This document shows positions 24,559 to 32,507 of a stretch of 61,381 nucleotides of DNA, in pieces. Below the pieces are notes generated by a model. The model had not been told where the DNA came from, did no database searches, and saw only the letters and a program-made list of their open reading frames with translations. The position numbers were made by a program, and so were the translations under genes. Within the stretch, counting starts at the first letter, position 1; each line of letters starts with the position of its first letter. The DNA is from Thermoleophilia bacterium (GTDB lineage: Bacteria > Actinomycetota > Thermoleophilia > Gaiellales > Gaiellaceae), in contig JAICSH010000008.1 of the NCBI GenBank assembly GCA_025936995.1, forward strand, positions 1 through 61,381. Direction: 5' to 3'.

Positions 24559-25923
24559 ATGGCTATTTCGGTCGAAGGGCTCGCCGGGGCGGTGAAGGGC
24601 CGCGTCGTCGAGGCCGGCGCGCCCGATTACGACGAGGCGCGCGCTCTCTTCAACGCGATGATCGACAAGCGTCCGGCGGCGATCGCGTATTGCGTGGACG
24701 AGGCTGACGTGGCCGCGGCCCTCCGGTTCGGAGCGGACAACGGACTCCGGATCGCCGTGCGCGGAGGCGGTCACAACGGCGGTGGTCTCGGCTCGGTCGA
24801 CGACGGGCTCGTGATCGACCTGTCGCCGATGAACCGCGTCGTCATGGATCCCACCGCGAAGCTCGCACGCGCCCAGGGCGGCGTGCTCCTGAAGGATCTG
24901 CTCGAGGCGACGCACCAGCATGGACTCACGGTCCCGGTGGGAATCATCGGTACGACCGGCGTCGGCGGGCTCACACTCGGCGGCGGCATCGGCCACTTCA
25001 CGCGCGCGTTCGGTCTCACGATCGACAACCTCGTCGCAGCGACGGTGGTGCTCGCGGACGGCTCGGTCGTCCAGGCCGACTCGGAGCGGGAGCCGGACCT
25101 GTTCTGGGCCCTCAGGGGCGGCGGCGGAAACTTCGGCGTCGTGACCGAGTTCACGTTCCGCTGCCACCCGGCGTCGAACGTGCTCGCGGGACCGGTGCTG
25201 TACGACATCGACGACGCGGCCGACGTCCTCCGGTGGTACCGCGACTTCGTGCCGGCGCAGCCGGACGAGCTCGGCGTCTGGTACGGACTGGTCTCGGTGC
25301 CGCCGGGACCGCCGTTCCCGGAAGAGCTGCATCTGCGGAAGTGCGCTGCGCTCGTCCTCACGCAGGCGGGCGAGGAGGAGTCCGACGCCCTGCGCGAGGC
25401 GCGGTCGTTCGGCACGCCGCTGCTCGACGGCATCGGGCCGATGCCGGTGCCGGTGTGGAACACGGCGTTCGACGCCGTCTATCCGGCCGGCGACCAGTGG
25501 TACTGGCGCGGCGACTTCGTCGAGGAGATCTCGGACGACGCGATCGACGTCCATCTCCGGTTCCACGAGAGCGTGCCGACCTGGAAGTCGACGATGCACC
25601 TGTACTCGATCGACGGCGCTGCCTCGCGCCCCGGCAACGACGAGACCGCGTGGGGATACCGCCACGCCAAGTGGGGGCAGGTCGTCGCGGGCGTCGATCC
25701 CGATCCGGCGAACGCCGGCGCGATCAGCGACTGGGCCCGGTCGTACTCCGACGCGCTCAAGCCGTACGTGCTCGCCGGCGGGTACTCGAACTTCGCGATG
25801 GACGAGCCCGATCGCGTCCGTGGAATGTACGGCGCGAACTACGACCGGCTTGCACGCATCAAGGCGCAGTACGACCCGAACAACGTGTTCAGCGTCAACC
25901 AGAACATCGCGCCCGCGAGGTAA
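24559..25923 (+). CDS. FAD-linked oxidoreductase, berberine-bridge-enzyme family
   Basis: A 454-residue flavoprotein of the BBE/FAD_binding_4 family, oxidising alcohols, sugars or secondary metabolites with O2. The histidine for 8-alpha FAD attachment is in IAVRGGGHNGGG (His 72). The second attachment Cys of bicovalent members is absent: the segment reads GLTIDNL where a Cys is usual before DN. FWALRGGGGNFGVVTEF and the C-terminal BBE segment YDPNNVFSVNQNI are present. ATG with GGGGAGG seven bases upstream. Stands alone with its own leader, ending before an inverted repeat. Confidence 0.92.
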   Translation: MAISVEGLAGAVKGRVVEAGAPDYDEARALFNAMIDKRPAAIAYCVDEADVAAALRFGADNGLRIAVRGGGHNGGGLGSVDDGLVIDLSPMNRVVMDPTAKLARAQGGVLLKDLLEATHQHGLTVPVGIIGTTGVGGLTLGGGIGHFTRAFGLTIDNLVAATVVLADGSVVQADSEREPDLFWALRGGGGNFGVVTEFTFRCHPASNVLAGPVLYDIDDAADVLRWYRDFVPAQPDELGVWYGLVSVPPGPPFPEELHLRKCAALVLTQAGEEESDALREARSFGTPLLDGIGPMPVPVWNTAFDAVYPAGDQWYWRGDFVEEISDDAIDVHLRFHESVPTWKSTMHLYSIDGAASRPGNDETAWGYRHAKWGQVVAGVDPDPANAGAISDWARSYSDALKPYVLAGGYSNFAMDEPDRVRGMYGANYDRLARIKAQYDPNNVFSVNQNIAPAR

Positions 25924-25947
25924 GGGCGCCCGAGGCGGTGAGGTCTT

Positions 25948-25979
25948 GCTGACGCCCGGTCTTCCGGCCGGGCGTCAGC
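25948..25979. terminator. Perfect 12-bp hairpin, probable bidirectional terminator
   Basis: GCTGACGCCCGG (25948-25959) and CCGGGCGTCAGC (25968-25979) form a perfect 12-bp stem with an 8-nt loop, 24 nt after the FAD oxidoreductase stop and 25 nt beyond the convergent small gene's stop. No T-tract, as often in high-GC genomes. Confidence 0.7.
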
Positions 25980-26004
25980 GGCTTCGCCGGCGACGCTTCC
26001 AGCC

Positions 26005-26148
26005 CTAGTCGCGGCGTCCGGCCGCCCGCTCGCGCTCGTCGTAGCGCTTTCCGGCGCGGAGGAAGAGCCATGCGAGCACGACCGTGGCCGCGACCGGCGT
26101 GACCGCCGCGATCAGCAGGACAGCGTTGAGTGCCGCACCACCGAGCAC
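26005..26148 (-). CDS. Small single-pass membrane protein
   Basis: A 47-residue protein. GTG at 26146-26148, TAG at 26005-26007. Residues 2-33 are strongly hydrophobic (LNAVLLIAAVTP, then ATVVLAWLFL), followed by RAGKRYDERERAAGRRD, a charged cytoplasmic tail. The clean hydrophobic-then-basic layout supports a real small membrane protein. Divergent from the MIP18-family gene with 32 nt between starts. Confidence 0.5.
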   Translation of the reverse strand: MLGGAALNAVLLIAAVTPVAATVVLAWLFLRAGKRYDERERAAGRRD

Positions 26149-26180
26149 GACGCCATCGTATGCGGCTCTACACTGGGCGC

Positions 26181-26480
26181 ATGCCCACGCGCGACGAGGT
26201 GCTCGAGGTTCTCCGCCAGGTGGAGGATCCCGAGCTCGGGATGGACATCGTCGATCTCGGCCTGCTCTACGAGGTCGAGGTCGAGGAGTCGACGGCGAAG
26301 GTCACGTACAGCCTGACCTCGATGGGCTGCCCCGCGGGACCGCTCATCGCGCAGGACATCGACAGCGCCATCCGCCAGGTCGAGGGCATCGAGGACGTCG
26401 AGCTCGAGCTCACGTTCGACCCCCCGTGGACGCCGGACAAGATGTCCGACGACGCGAAGTTCATCCTCGGCTTCGGCTAG
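26181..26480 (+). CDS. MIP18/DUF59-family iron-sulfur assembly protein (SufT-like)
   Basis: A 99-residue single-domain DUF59 protein. Typical blocks: VLRQVEDPELGMDIVDLGLLYEV near 10-32 (landmark only), LTSMGCPAGPLI with the conserved Cys, and LTFDPPWTPDKMSDDAKFILGF at the end. Members help mature Fe-S proteins (SufT, CIA MIP18) or act in ring-cleavage pathways. No suf genes are adjacent. The start is ATG at 26181; the stop overlaps the convergent 86-residue gene by 4 nt. Confidence 0.9.
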   Translation: MPTRDEVLEVLRQVEDPELGMDIVDLGLLYEVEVEESTAKVTYSLTSMGCPAGPLIAQDIDSAIRQVEGIEDVELELTFDPPWTPDKMSDDAKFILGFG

Positions 26481-26737
26481 CCGGCGTTCCCTGCAGCCCC
26501 GTCACGGGCCAGGGGCTCGTCGCGTACCGCAAGCGGCCGCCTCGTTCGGACGGCGTTGCTCACAGGCGCGAGGGAAAGCGAGTCCGGCGGCACGGAGACG
26601 GCATGGCTGCTTCCCCAGTACCGGATGATCGCCGCTCCCCGCCTCATGTGCAGGAACGTCGCGCGGCGCCCTCGGTGGAGCACCGGCTGCTCCGGTTGCA
26701 AGCCTGCGATCGAGTCCATAGCCAGGTGCGGGTCCAT
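26477..26737 (-). CDS. Small protein of unknown function
   Basis: An 86-residue protein with ATG at 26735-26737 and a strong AAAGGAG nine bases upstream, which fixes the start. Residues 25-58 (RRATFLHMRRGAAIIRYWG, SHAVSVPPDSLSL) look like a small beta domain with SH3-like spacing. The C-terminus is Arg/Ala-rich and probably disordered. It lies 68 nt downstream of the conserved gene at 26806 on the same strand. No family recognised. Confidence 0.6.
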   Translation of the reverse strand: MDPHLAMDSIAGLQPEQPVLHRGRRATFLHMRRGAAIIRYWGSSHAVSVPPDSLSLAPVSNAVRTRRPLAVRDEPLARDGAAGNAG

Positions 26738-26805
26738 AACTACGTGCTCCTTTCGCTGTGCGGCGGAGCTTACCTTGTCATGACCCGCACAAGGCCGGCC
26801 CCTCG

Positions 26806-27390
26806 CTAACGCCGATTGTGGTGGACGAGGGGGACGGTGCCTGTCCAGCCGGAGGCGAGGACGTGCAAGCTCGTCGCTGGCGTGACGACGGTCGCGCGAC
26901 CGGTCGCGCGACGGCGCTCGGCGTACCCGCCGGGCGTCCAGCGCAGCAGCTCTCCGTCGAGGACGAGCCACGGCGCCCCGTCCAGGAGGACGAAGGCGCC
27001 GTCGGGCAGCGACCCGACGTCGCGCTCCAGCTTCGGGCCGAGCCGCTCCTCGTGCAGCCGGCGGTCGAGCTCGTCGGCGCCCGCGGCGCCCGTGAGGGCG
27101 AGGGAGCCCCGGTAGTCCGCGTTGCGGCACTCGGCGCACGGCCGGTGCCCGGCAGCGAGCGCGGTGGCGTCGTCGAGGAAGAAGAGACCCGTGTAGCGGC
27201 CCGGAGGCATCGGATCCGGCCGGCGGCGTCCCCGGAACTCCAGCCTGCAGGCGATCCAGCGGCGGCCGTCGTAGCTGCGGCGGATCCGTCGGCTCTCGTC
27301 ATGGAGCCGGCCGCGGTTGCCGTAGACGAGCCCGCGCTCGGGCGTTTCGATCAGCTCGCCGAGCGGGGTGACGCGATTCTGGAGCGGCAT
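26806..27390 (-). CDS. Conserved uncharacterised protein (MPLQNRVTP family)
   Basis: A 194-residue member of a widespread bacterial family without a known function, recognised by MPLQNRVTPLGEL at the N-terminus, YGNRGRLHD near 22-30, WIACRLEFRGRRR near 45-57, PGRYTGLFFLDDATALAAGHRPCAECR near 63-89 (landmark) and a variable C-terminus. The HRPCAECR segment has a CxxC like short metal-binding or Ada-type motifs. The ATG overlaps the quinone oxidoreductase stop (ATGA), so the two are translationally coupled. Confidence 0.8.
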   Translation of the reverse strand: MPLQNRVTPLGELIETPERGLVYGNRGRLHDESRRIRRSYDGRRWIACRLEFRGRRRPDPMPPGRYTGLFFLDDATALAAGHRPCAECRNADYRGSLALTGAAGADELDRRLHEERLGPKLERDVGSLPDGAFVLLDGAPWLVLDGELLRWTPGGYAERRRATGRATVVTPATSLHVLASGWTGTVPLVHHNRR

Positions 27391-28376
27391 CAGATCGTGA
27401 GAACGATCTTGCCGAGCTGCGCGCCGGCCTCGAGCCGCTCGTGCGCTGCGCGGATCTCCTCGAGCGGCAGCACGGAGTCGACGACGGGCCGGGCGCGTCC
27501 GCTCGTCACGAGCTCGTAGGCGCCGGAGAAGTCCTCGCCGGTTCCCATGGTGGAGCCGAGGATCGAGAGCTGCTTCCACCAGATCCGGTGCAGCGCCGCG
27601 GGCGGGTTCGGTCCGCTTGTGGCGCCGCACACGGTGATGCGGCCTCCGGGCGCCGCGACCTGGAGCGACGTCGCCCACGTCGCCTCGCCGACGTTCTCCA
27701 CGACGACGTCGATGCCGTCGCCGTCGGTCGCCTCCTGCACCGCCGCCTTCACGTCTCCCGTCGCGTGGTTCACGGTCGCGTCCGCGCCGAGCTCGCGCGC
27801 CCGCTCGAGCTTGGCGTCGCTGGACGAGGTGACGAGCACCCGCGCTCCCAGCGCCTTCGCGATGGCGAGCGCGGCGGTCGAGACGCCGCCGCCGACGCCC
27901 CAGGCGAGGACCCACTCGCCCTCGCGCAGGCCCGCGCGCGTCACGAGCATGCGGTATGCGGTCTCGAAGACCAGCGGGAAGGCCGCCGCCTCCTCGAAGC
28001 TCAGGCTCTCGGGGATGGGGTGGACGTTCGTGGCGGGCACCGCGATGAGCTCCGCGTTCGTGCCGTCGCCGTGCTCGCCGATCACGTGGATCCGGCCGCC
28101 GCCGGCCTCGATCCCCGGGTTGATGACGACGCGCTCGCCGGGCTCGAGGCCGCTCACGCCCTCGCCGAGCGCCTCCACCACGCCTGCGCCGTCGGCGCCG
28201 AGGATCCGCGGCTTGGGAACCGACGGCAGGCCTTTGCGGATCCAGACGTCGAGATGGTTCAGGGCCGAGGCCCGCAGGCGGACGAGCACCTCGCCGGGGC
28301 CGGGCTCCGGATCGGGTGCCTCTTCCAGCACGAGCACCTCCGGCCCGCCGTCCTCGTGAATCCGAACCGCGCGCAC
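27390..28376 (-). CDS. Zinc-independent quinone oxidoreductase / medium-chain reductase
   Basis: A 328-residue MDR-superfamily NAD(P)H-dependent oxidoreductase of the quinone-reductase branch. Seen are the GroES-like half (VRLRASALNHLDVWIRKG near 32-49), GADGAGVVEALG near 59-70, and the Rossmann GWGVGGGVSTAA segment near 157-168 (here AWGVGGGVS). The structural zinc cysteines of alcohol dehydrogenases are absent. Substrate uncertain. Divergent from queG with 17 nt between starts. Confidence 0.88.
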   Translation of the reverse strand: MRAVRIHEDGGPEVLVLEEAPDPEPGPGEVLVRLRASALNHLDVWIRKGLPSVPKPRILGADGAGVVEALGEGVSGLEPGERVVINPGIEAGGGRIHVIGEHGDGTNAELIAVPATNVHPIPESLSFEEAAAFPLVFETAYRMLVTRAGLREGEWVLAWGVGGGVSTAALAIAKALGARVLVTSSSDAKLERARELGADATVNHATGDVKAAVQEATDGDGIDVVVENVGEATWATSLQVAAPGGRITVCGATSGPNPPAALHRIWWKQLSILGSTMGTGEDFSGAYELVTSGRARPVVDSVLPLEEIRAAHERLEAGAQLGKIVLTI

Positions 28377-28393
28377 CGCGGCAGACTATCCGC

Positions 28394-29398
28394 GTGAACG
28401 ACGCGGAACTCCTCGCCCTCGCGCGTGAGCTCGGGCTCGACGCGATCGGCGCGGCGCGGGCCGAGCCGTACGCCGAGACCGAGCGCCACATCCGCGAGCA
28501 GCGCGACCGCGGGCTCTTCGCCGACATGCGCTTCACGATGGCCCGTCCCGAGGAGTCGTGCCATCCCGAGATGCTGCTCCCCGGCGCGCGCACCGTCGTC
28601 TCGGCGGCGCTCTGCTACTGGCTTCCCGAGCCGGAGCGCCCGGCGGGACACGGCCGGCTGCCGCGCTACACCTGGTTCGACGCCTACTCGCAGCTACGGG
28701 AGAAGCTCGACGAGCTGGGCCGGAGGCTCGGGGGCGCGTACCGCGTCCTCGTCGACGCGAACCAGCACGTCGACCGGGAAGCCGCGGCGAGGAGCGGCGT
28801 CGGCTTCTACGGCAAGAACACGCTCCTGATCACGCGCCGTCACGGCTCATGGGTCGTGCTCGGGACGCTCGTGACCGATACCGAGCTCGAGCCGACCCCT
28901 CCGCTCGACCTCGACTGCGGCGAGTGCCGGCTCTGCATCGACGCATGCCCGACCGGCGCGCTCGACGAGCCGGGCACGCTCGATTCGACTCGCTGCCTCT
29001 CCTACTGGACGCAGGCCGCGGCGCCGACGCCGGCCGAATACCGCGCGGAGCTCGGCGCGCAGGTCTACGGCTGCGACATCTGCCAGGACGTCTGCCCGTG
29101 GAACCGCGGAGTCGAGAAGCGCCGCGCGGGCGAGCCGCTCCCCGAGGGCGCGGCCCCGCACGTATCGCTCGTCGACTGGCTCCGCAGCGATCCGGACGAG
29201 CTCAGACGGCGTTTCGCGAGGCTCTATGTCCCACGCAACGACGGCCGCCGCCTCCGGCTCAACGCCCTGGTCGCGGCAGGCAACGTAGGTGGGCACGGCG
29301 AACGGGACGCCGTGAACGCGCACCTCGACGATCCCGACGAGACGACGCGGGAAATCGCAGCCTGGGCGGCCGCACGGCTCGAGGAGCGCGATGCCTAG
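28394..29398 (+). CDS. queG: Epoxyqueuosine reductase
   Basis: A 334-residue cobalamin- and Fe-S-dependent enzyme for the last step of queuosine synthesis. Two ferredoxin-like clusters are visible: CGECRLCIDACPTGAL near 174-189 and CDICQDVCPWN near 227-237. GFYGKNTLLI near 136-145 and a C-terminal HEAT-like segment (LRLNALVAAGNVG) also fit. GTG at 28394. Together with queA and tgt in this window and the GTT tRNA-Asn it documents a queuosine pathway. Confidence 0.95.
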   Translation: MNDAELLALARELGLDAIGAARAEPYAETERHIREQRDRGLFADMRFTMARPEESCHPEMLLPGARTVVSAALCYWLPEPERPAGHGRLPRYTWFDAYSQLREKLDELGRRLGGAYRVLVDANQHVDREAAARSGVGFYGKNTLLITRRHGSWVVLGTLVTDTELEPTPPLDLDCGECRLCIDACPTGALDEPGTLDSTRCLSYWTQAAAPTPAEYRAELGAQVYGCDICQDVCPWNRGVEKRRAGEPLPEGAAPHVSLVDWLRSDPDELRRRFARLYVPRNDGRRLRLNALVAAGNVGGHGERDAVNAHLDDPDETTREIAAWAAARLEERDA

Positions 29399-31145
29399 GC
29401 GTCCGGGTCAGTGGCTGGTGCTGCTGCGGGCGGCCCTCGTGGTCGCCGCGGTCGTGGTCGTCGGCGTCACGGACTTCCCGTCGTCGTACGTCCCCTGGGC
29501 GTGGGCCGCCGTCGGCTTCTTCGCGGTGGTCACCGTGCTCTCGGCCGCGCTCTCGGCGACCGAGCTCGGGCGGGCGGCCCGCGTGCGTGCCAGAGCGCTC
29601 CTCATCGCCCTCGACGCCGTCGTCGCCGTCGGGTTCATCTCTGTGCTGTCGTACCAGACCGGAGAGCCGTACCGGGCTCTGTATCTCATCCCGATAGCAG
29701 AAGCTGCGTTGCGCTTCGGGCTCGTGGGGGGCCTCGTCAGCGGAGCCGTGATGACCGGCTCGACGATCGCGATCGACGCCATCGGCCCCGGACTGCAATG
29801 GCGGACGGCGTTCGCCCGCGTGCTCGTCGGCGTGCTGTCGGGTCTCGTCATCGGCCGGTTGCGCGACACGATCAACGCCGAGCGGAGCCGGGTCGAGGCG
29901 CGCGCGGCCGAGGCCGAACGGCTCCGCGACGAGCTCGGTCACCGGGTCGACGTCCTCGAGACCGCGAACCGCTGCGCCCGCGCCCTCGGCTCGTCGCTCG
30001 AGCTCGACGAGGCGTTCGGCGCGTTCATCCGCGAGCTGCGCGCGCTCGTCCCGTTCGAGCGGACGGCCATCGTCCTCCTCGAGGACGGGACCGCGACCAC
30101 GATGGCCACGGCCGGCAGGGGCGCCGGAGAGGTCTTCCCGCCGGGGAACAGCGACCCGGTCGAGGGCTCGGTGCTGGAGCGCGTGCTCGGCGGGAAAATC
30201 GTCGTGCGCCGCGACCTCTCCCGGCGAGAGTTCCCATCCGACGACCGGCTGCTGGCCCTCGGCCTGCAGAGCGAGCTTGTCGCGCCGTTGCAGCTCGGCG
30301 CGCGCACGATCGGGATGATCGGCCTGTCGCGCGAGCGCATCGACGCCTTCAGCGAGGACGAGGTCGAGCTCGTCGCCCTGCTCGGCCGCCTCGTCGCGAC
30401 CGCCGTGCAGAACATCCGCGCCTACGAGGCCGAGCGGAGGCGGGTCGAGGAGCTCGCGCGACTCTCGCAGCTCCGTGCCGACTTCGTCTCGCTCGTCTCC
30501 CACGAGCTGCGAAGCCCGATGGCGGCCGTGATCGGCGCCGCGAGGACGCTGCAGGACCGCTGGCGGATGCTGTCCGCGGCGCAGCGCGAGTCGTTCCTCG
30601 CGCTGATCGGCGACGAGACCTCACGGCTGGCCGCGCTCGTCGGGGACGTTCTCGACACCTCGCGGATCGAGGCGGGGACGTTCAGCTACCGGCTCGAGGA
30701 GGTCGAGCTCGGCCGGGTCGTCGACGAGGCGGTCGAGGCGGCCGCGCTCGCCCAGCAGGAGGTGCCGGTCGTCGTCTCCGTCCGCGGCGGGCTGCCGACG
30801 ATTCGCGGCGACCGGGCACGGCTCCGGCAGGTGCTCGGGAACCTGATCGAGAACGCCGTGAAGTACTCGCCCGAGGGCGGCGAGGTGCGGGTTTCCGCCG
30901 TGACGGCGAACGGAGCGATTCGGATCGCGGTGCGTGACGCGGGCCCCGGGATCCCGCGCGATCAGCAGATCCGCATCTTCGAGAAGTTCGGCCGTGTGGA
31001 CGTGCCGGGCGCATCGAAGCCCGGGACCGGGCTCGGTCTCTTCATCGCCCGTTCGATCGCGGAGGCCCACGGCGGCTCGCTCGACGTCAGCTCCGGCGTC
31101 GAGCCCGGCGCGACGTTCACGCTCACGCTGCCGGTGGGCGGCTAG
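29391..31145 (+). CDS. Membrane GAF-domain sensor histidine kinase
   Basis: A 584-residue sensor. Four to six N-terminal membrane helices (residues ~8-160), then a linker coiled coil, a GAF domain (about 190-345) for ligand or redox sensing, and a HisKA domain with SHELRSP near 373 (phospho-His). The HATPase_c core has NLIENAVKYSPEGG, DAGPGIP and GTGLGLFI, the N, G1 and G2 boxes, so it is a competent kinase. It overlaps queG by 8 nt, but no response regulator is adjacent, so the partner is elsewhere. Confidence 0.92.
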   Translation: MPRRPGQWLVLLRAALVVAAVVVVGVTDFPSSYVPWAWAAVGFFAVVTVLSAALSATELGRAARVRARALLIALDAVVAVGFISVLSYQTGEPYRALYLIPIAEAALRFGLVGGLVSGAVMTGSTIAIDAIGPGLQWRTAFARVLVGVLSGLVIGRLRDTINAERSRVEARAAEAERLRDELGHRVDVLETANRCARALGSSLELDEAFGAFIRELRALVPFERTAIVLLEDGTATTMATAGRGAGEVFPPGNSDPVEGSVLERVLGGKIVVRRDLSRREFPSDDRLLALGLQSELVAPLQLGARTIGMIGLSRERIDAFSEDEVELVALLGRLVATAVQNIRAYEAERRRVEELARLSQLRADFVSLVSHELRSPMAAVIGAARTLQDRWRMLSAAQRESFLALIGDETSRLAALVGDVLDTSRIEAGTFSYRLEEVELGRVVDEAVEAAALAQQEVPVVVSVRGGLPTIRGDRARLRQVLGNLIENAVKYSPEGGEVRVSAVTANGAIRIAVRDAGPGIPRDQQIRIFEKFGRVDVPGASKPGTGLGLFIARSIAEAHGGSLDVSSGVEPGATFTLTLPVGG

Positions 31146-32469
31146 CGGCCACCACGTCCGCCGGCGCCTCGGCTGCCGCATACAGGCGCCAGGTGTCCGG
31201 CACCCCCTTCAGCGCCCTCTCGCCCCGGTCCTCGAGTGCGAGGCCGGTGCCGGCGACGAGATCCTTGACCGTCTGCGAGACGAGAACCTCGCCGGGGCGG
31301 GCGGCCGCGGCGACACGAGCGCTGATCGACACCGCCAGCCCCGCGACCTTGCCGTCGTGGAGCTCGCACTCGCCGGTGTGGACGCCCGCGCGCAGTTCGA
31401 GGCCGAGCTCCCGCACGCCGTCGACGACCGCCTGCGCGCAGCGGATCGCGCGCGCCGGACCGTCGAAGGTGGCGAAGAACCCGTCGCCCGCGGTGTCCTG
31501 CTCCTCGCCGCGGAAGCGCCCCAGCTCCCGCCGGACGAGCGCATGGTGGCGCTCGAGGAGGTCGCGCCACGCACGGTCGCCGAGCTCGGCCGCACGCTCC
31601 GTCGAGGCGACGATGTCCGTGAAGAGCAGGGTCGCAAGGACGCTGTCCGGAACCTCCGGCTCCCGCTCGCCGCGCACGAAGCGCTCGATCTCGTCGGCGA
31701 TGTCGTGGGAGAGAAAGAACGCGAAGTAGTCCGTGCCGGAGACCGGAGTGGAGCGCGAGCCGGGGATCTGGCGCGCCACCGCGAGAGCGGGTTCCTCTCC
31801 CACGCTGCCCCGTCGGTAGAGGACCAGCGTCGGCGCTCTGACGGCCGGCAGGACTTCGCTCAAGTCGTTCTCGAGGAAGGCGCGGTTCAGGGCATACGCG
31901 ACGGCAGGGCTCGCCCCGAGACGTAGCTCGTTGGCGAACCACTCGCGGTCCTCCTCGCGCTCGTACAGCGTCGGGCAGCCGTGTCGCAGCAGCTCGTCGC
32001 TGTAGGCGCGCGTGCCCCAGCGCTCGCGGAGGTCCGCCAGCTCCTGCTGCGCTTGCGAAGAGTCGTCCGAGAAGTCGGGGCCGGGGTGGAACAACACGAG
32101 CGCCCGCACGCGCTCCGGGTAGCTCGCCGCGTAGAGCGCTGCCATGCCACTGCCCTCATGACCGCTGAAGACGACGGGGTTCGTCGAGCCGACGTCGTCG
32201 AGGACTGCCCGTAGATCGTCCATGCGCGTCTCGAGCGCAGCGAACTGCCCGCCGTGATCCGAGAGGCCGGTACCGCGCTTGTCGAAGAGGATCAGCCGGA
32301 ACGACTGCGCGAGCCGCTCGTAGAACTCGCGGTAGTACGGCGACTCCCAGTGGAACACGAGGTTGGACATGTAGTCGGGGACGTAGACGAGGTCGGTGTC
32401 GCCGTCGCCCACGACGTGGTAGGCGATGGCTACTCCGCCGCTGCGGGCGTACCGGACGTCGAGCCCCAC
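31123..32469 (-). CDS. Alpha/beta hydrolase-adenylate cyclase fusion with degenerate active sites
   Basis: 448 residues from GTG at 32469 (GAGGA seven bases upstream). Residues ~1-270 form an alpha/beta hydrolase, but the nucleophile elbow reads SGHEGSG: His 104 sits where the catalytic Ser is expected. Residues ~275-430 form a class III cyclase domain with both metal aspartates (LLFTDIVAST, D285; TAGDGFF, D329). The usual transition-state Asn is Ser 381 (LAVSISARV, Arg retained), and the purine-specifying Lys is replaced (EEQDTAGDG). Likely a sensor-regulator or altered cyclase rather than a standard cAMP enzyme. Its 3' end overlaps the kinase gene by 23 nt, convergent. Confidence 0.88.
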   Translation of the reverse strand: MGLDVRYARSGGVAIAYHVVGDGDTDLVYVPDYMSNLVFHWESPYYREFYERLAQSFRLILFDKRGTGLSDHGGQFAALETRMDDLRAVLDDVGSTNPVVFSGHEGSGMAALYAASYPERVRALVLFHPGPDFSDDSSQAQQELADLRERWGTRAYSDELLRHGCPTLYEREEDREWFANELRLGASPAVAYALNRAFLENDLSEVLPAVRAPTLVLYRRGSVGEEPALAVARQIPGSRSTPVSGTDYFAFFLSHDIADEIERFVRGEREPEVPDSVLATLLFTDIVASTERAAELGDRAWRDLLERHHALVRRELGRFRGEEQDTAGDGFFATFDGPARAIRCAQAVVDGVRELGLELRAGVHTGECELHDGKVAGLAVSISARVAAAARPGEVLVSQTVKDLVAGTGLALEDRGERALKGVPDTWRLYAAAEAPADVVAASRPPAA

Positions 32470-32507
32470 GAGCCGATCCTCGCGCAGATCATGCGTTTCG
32501 GCAACGG

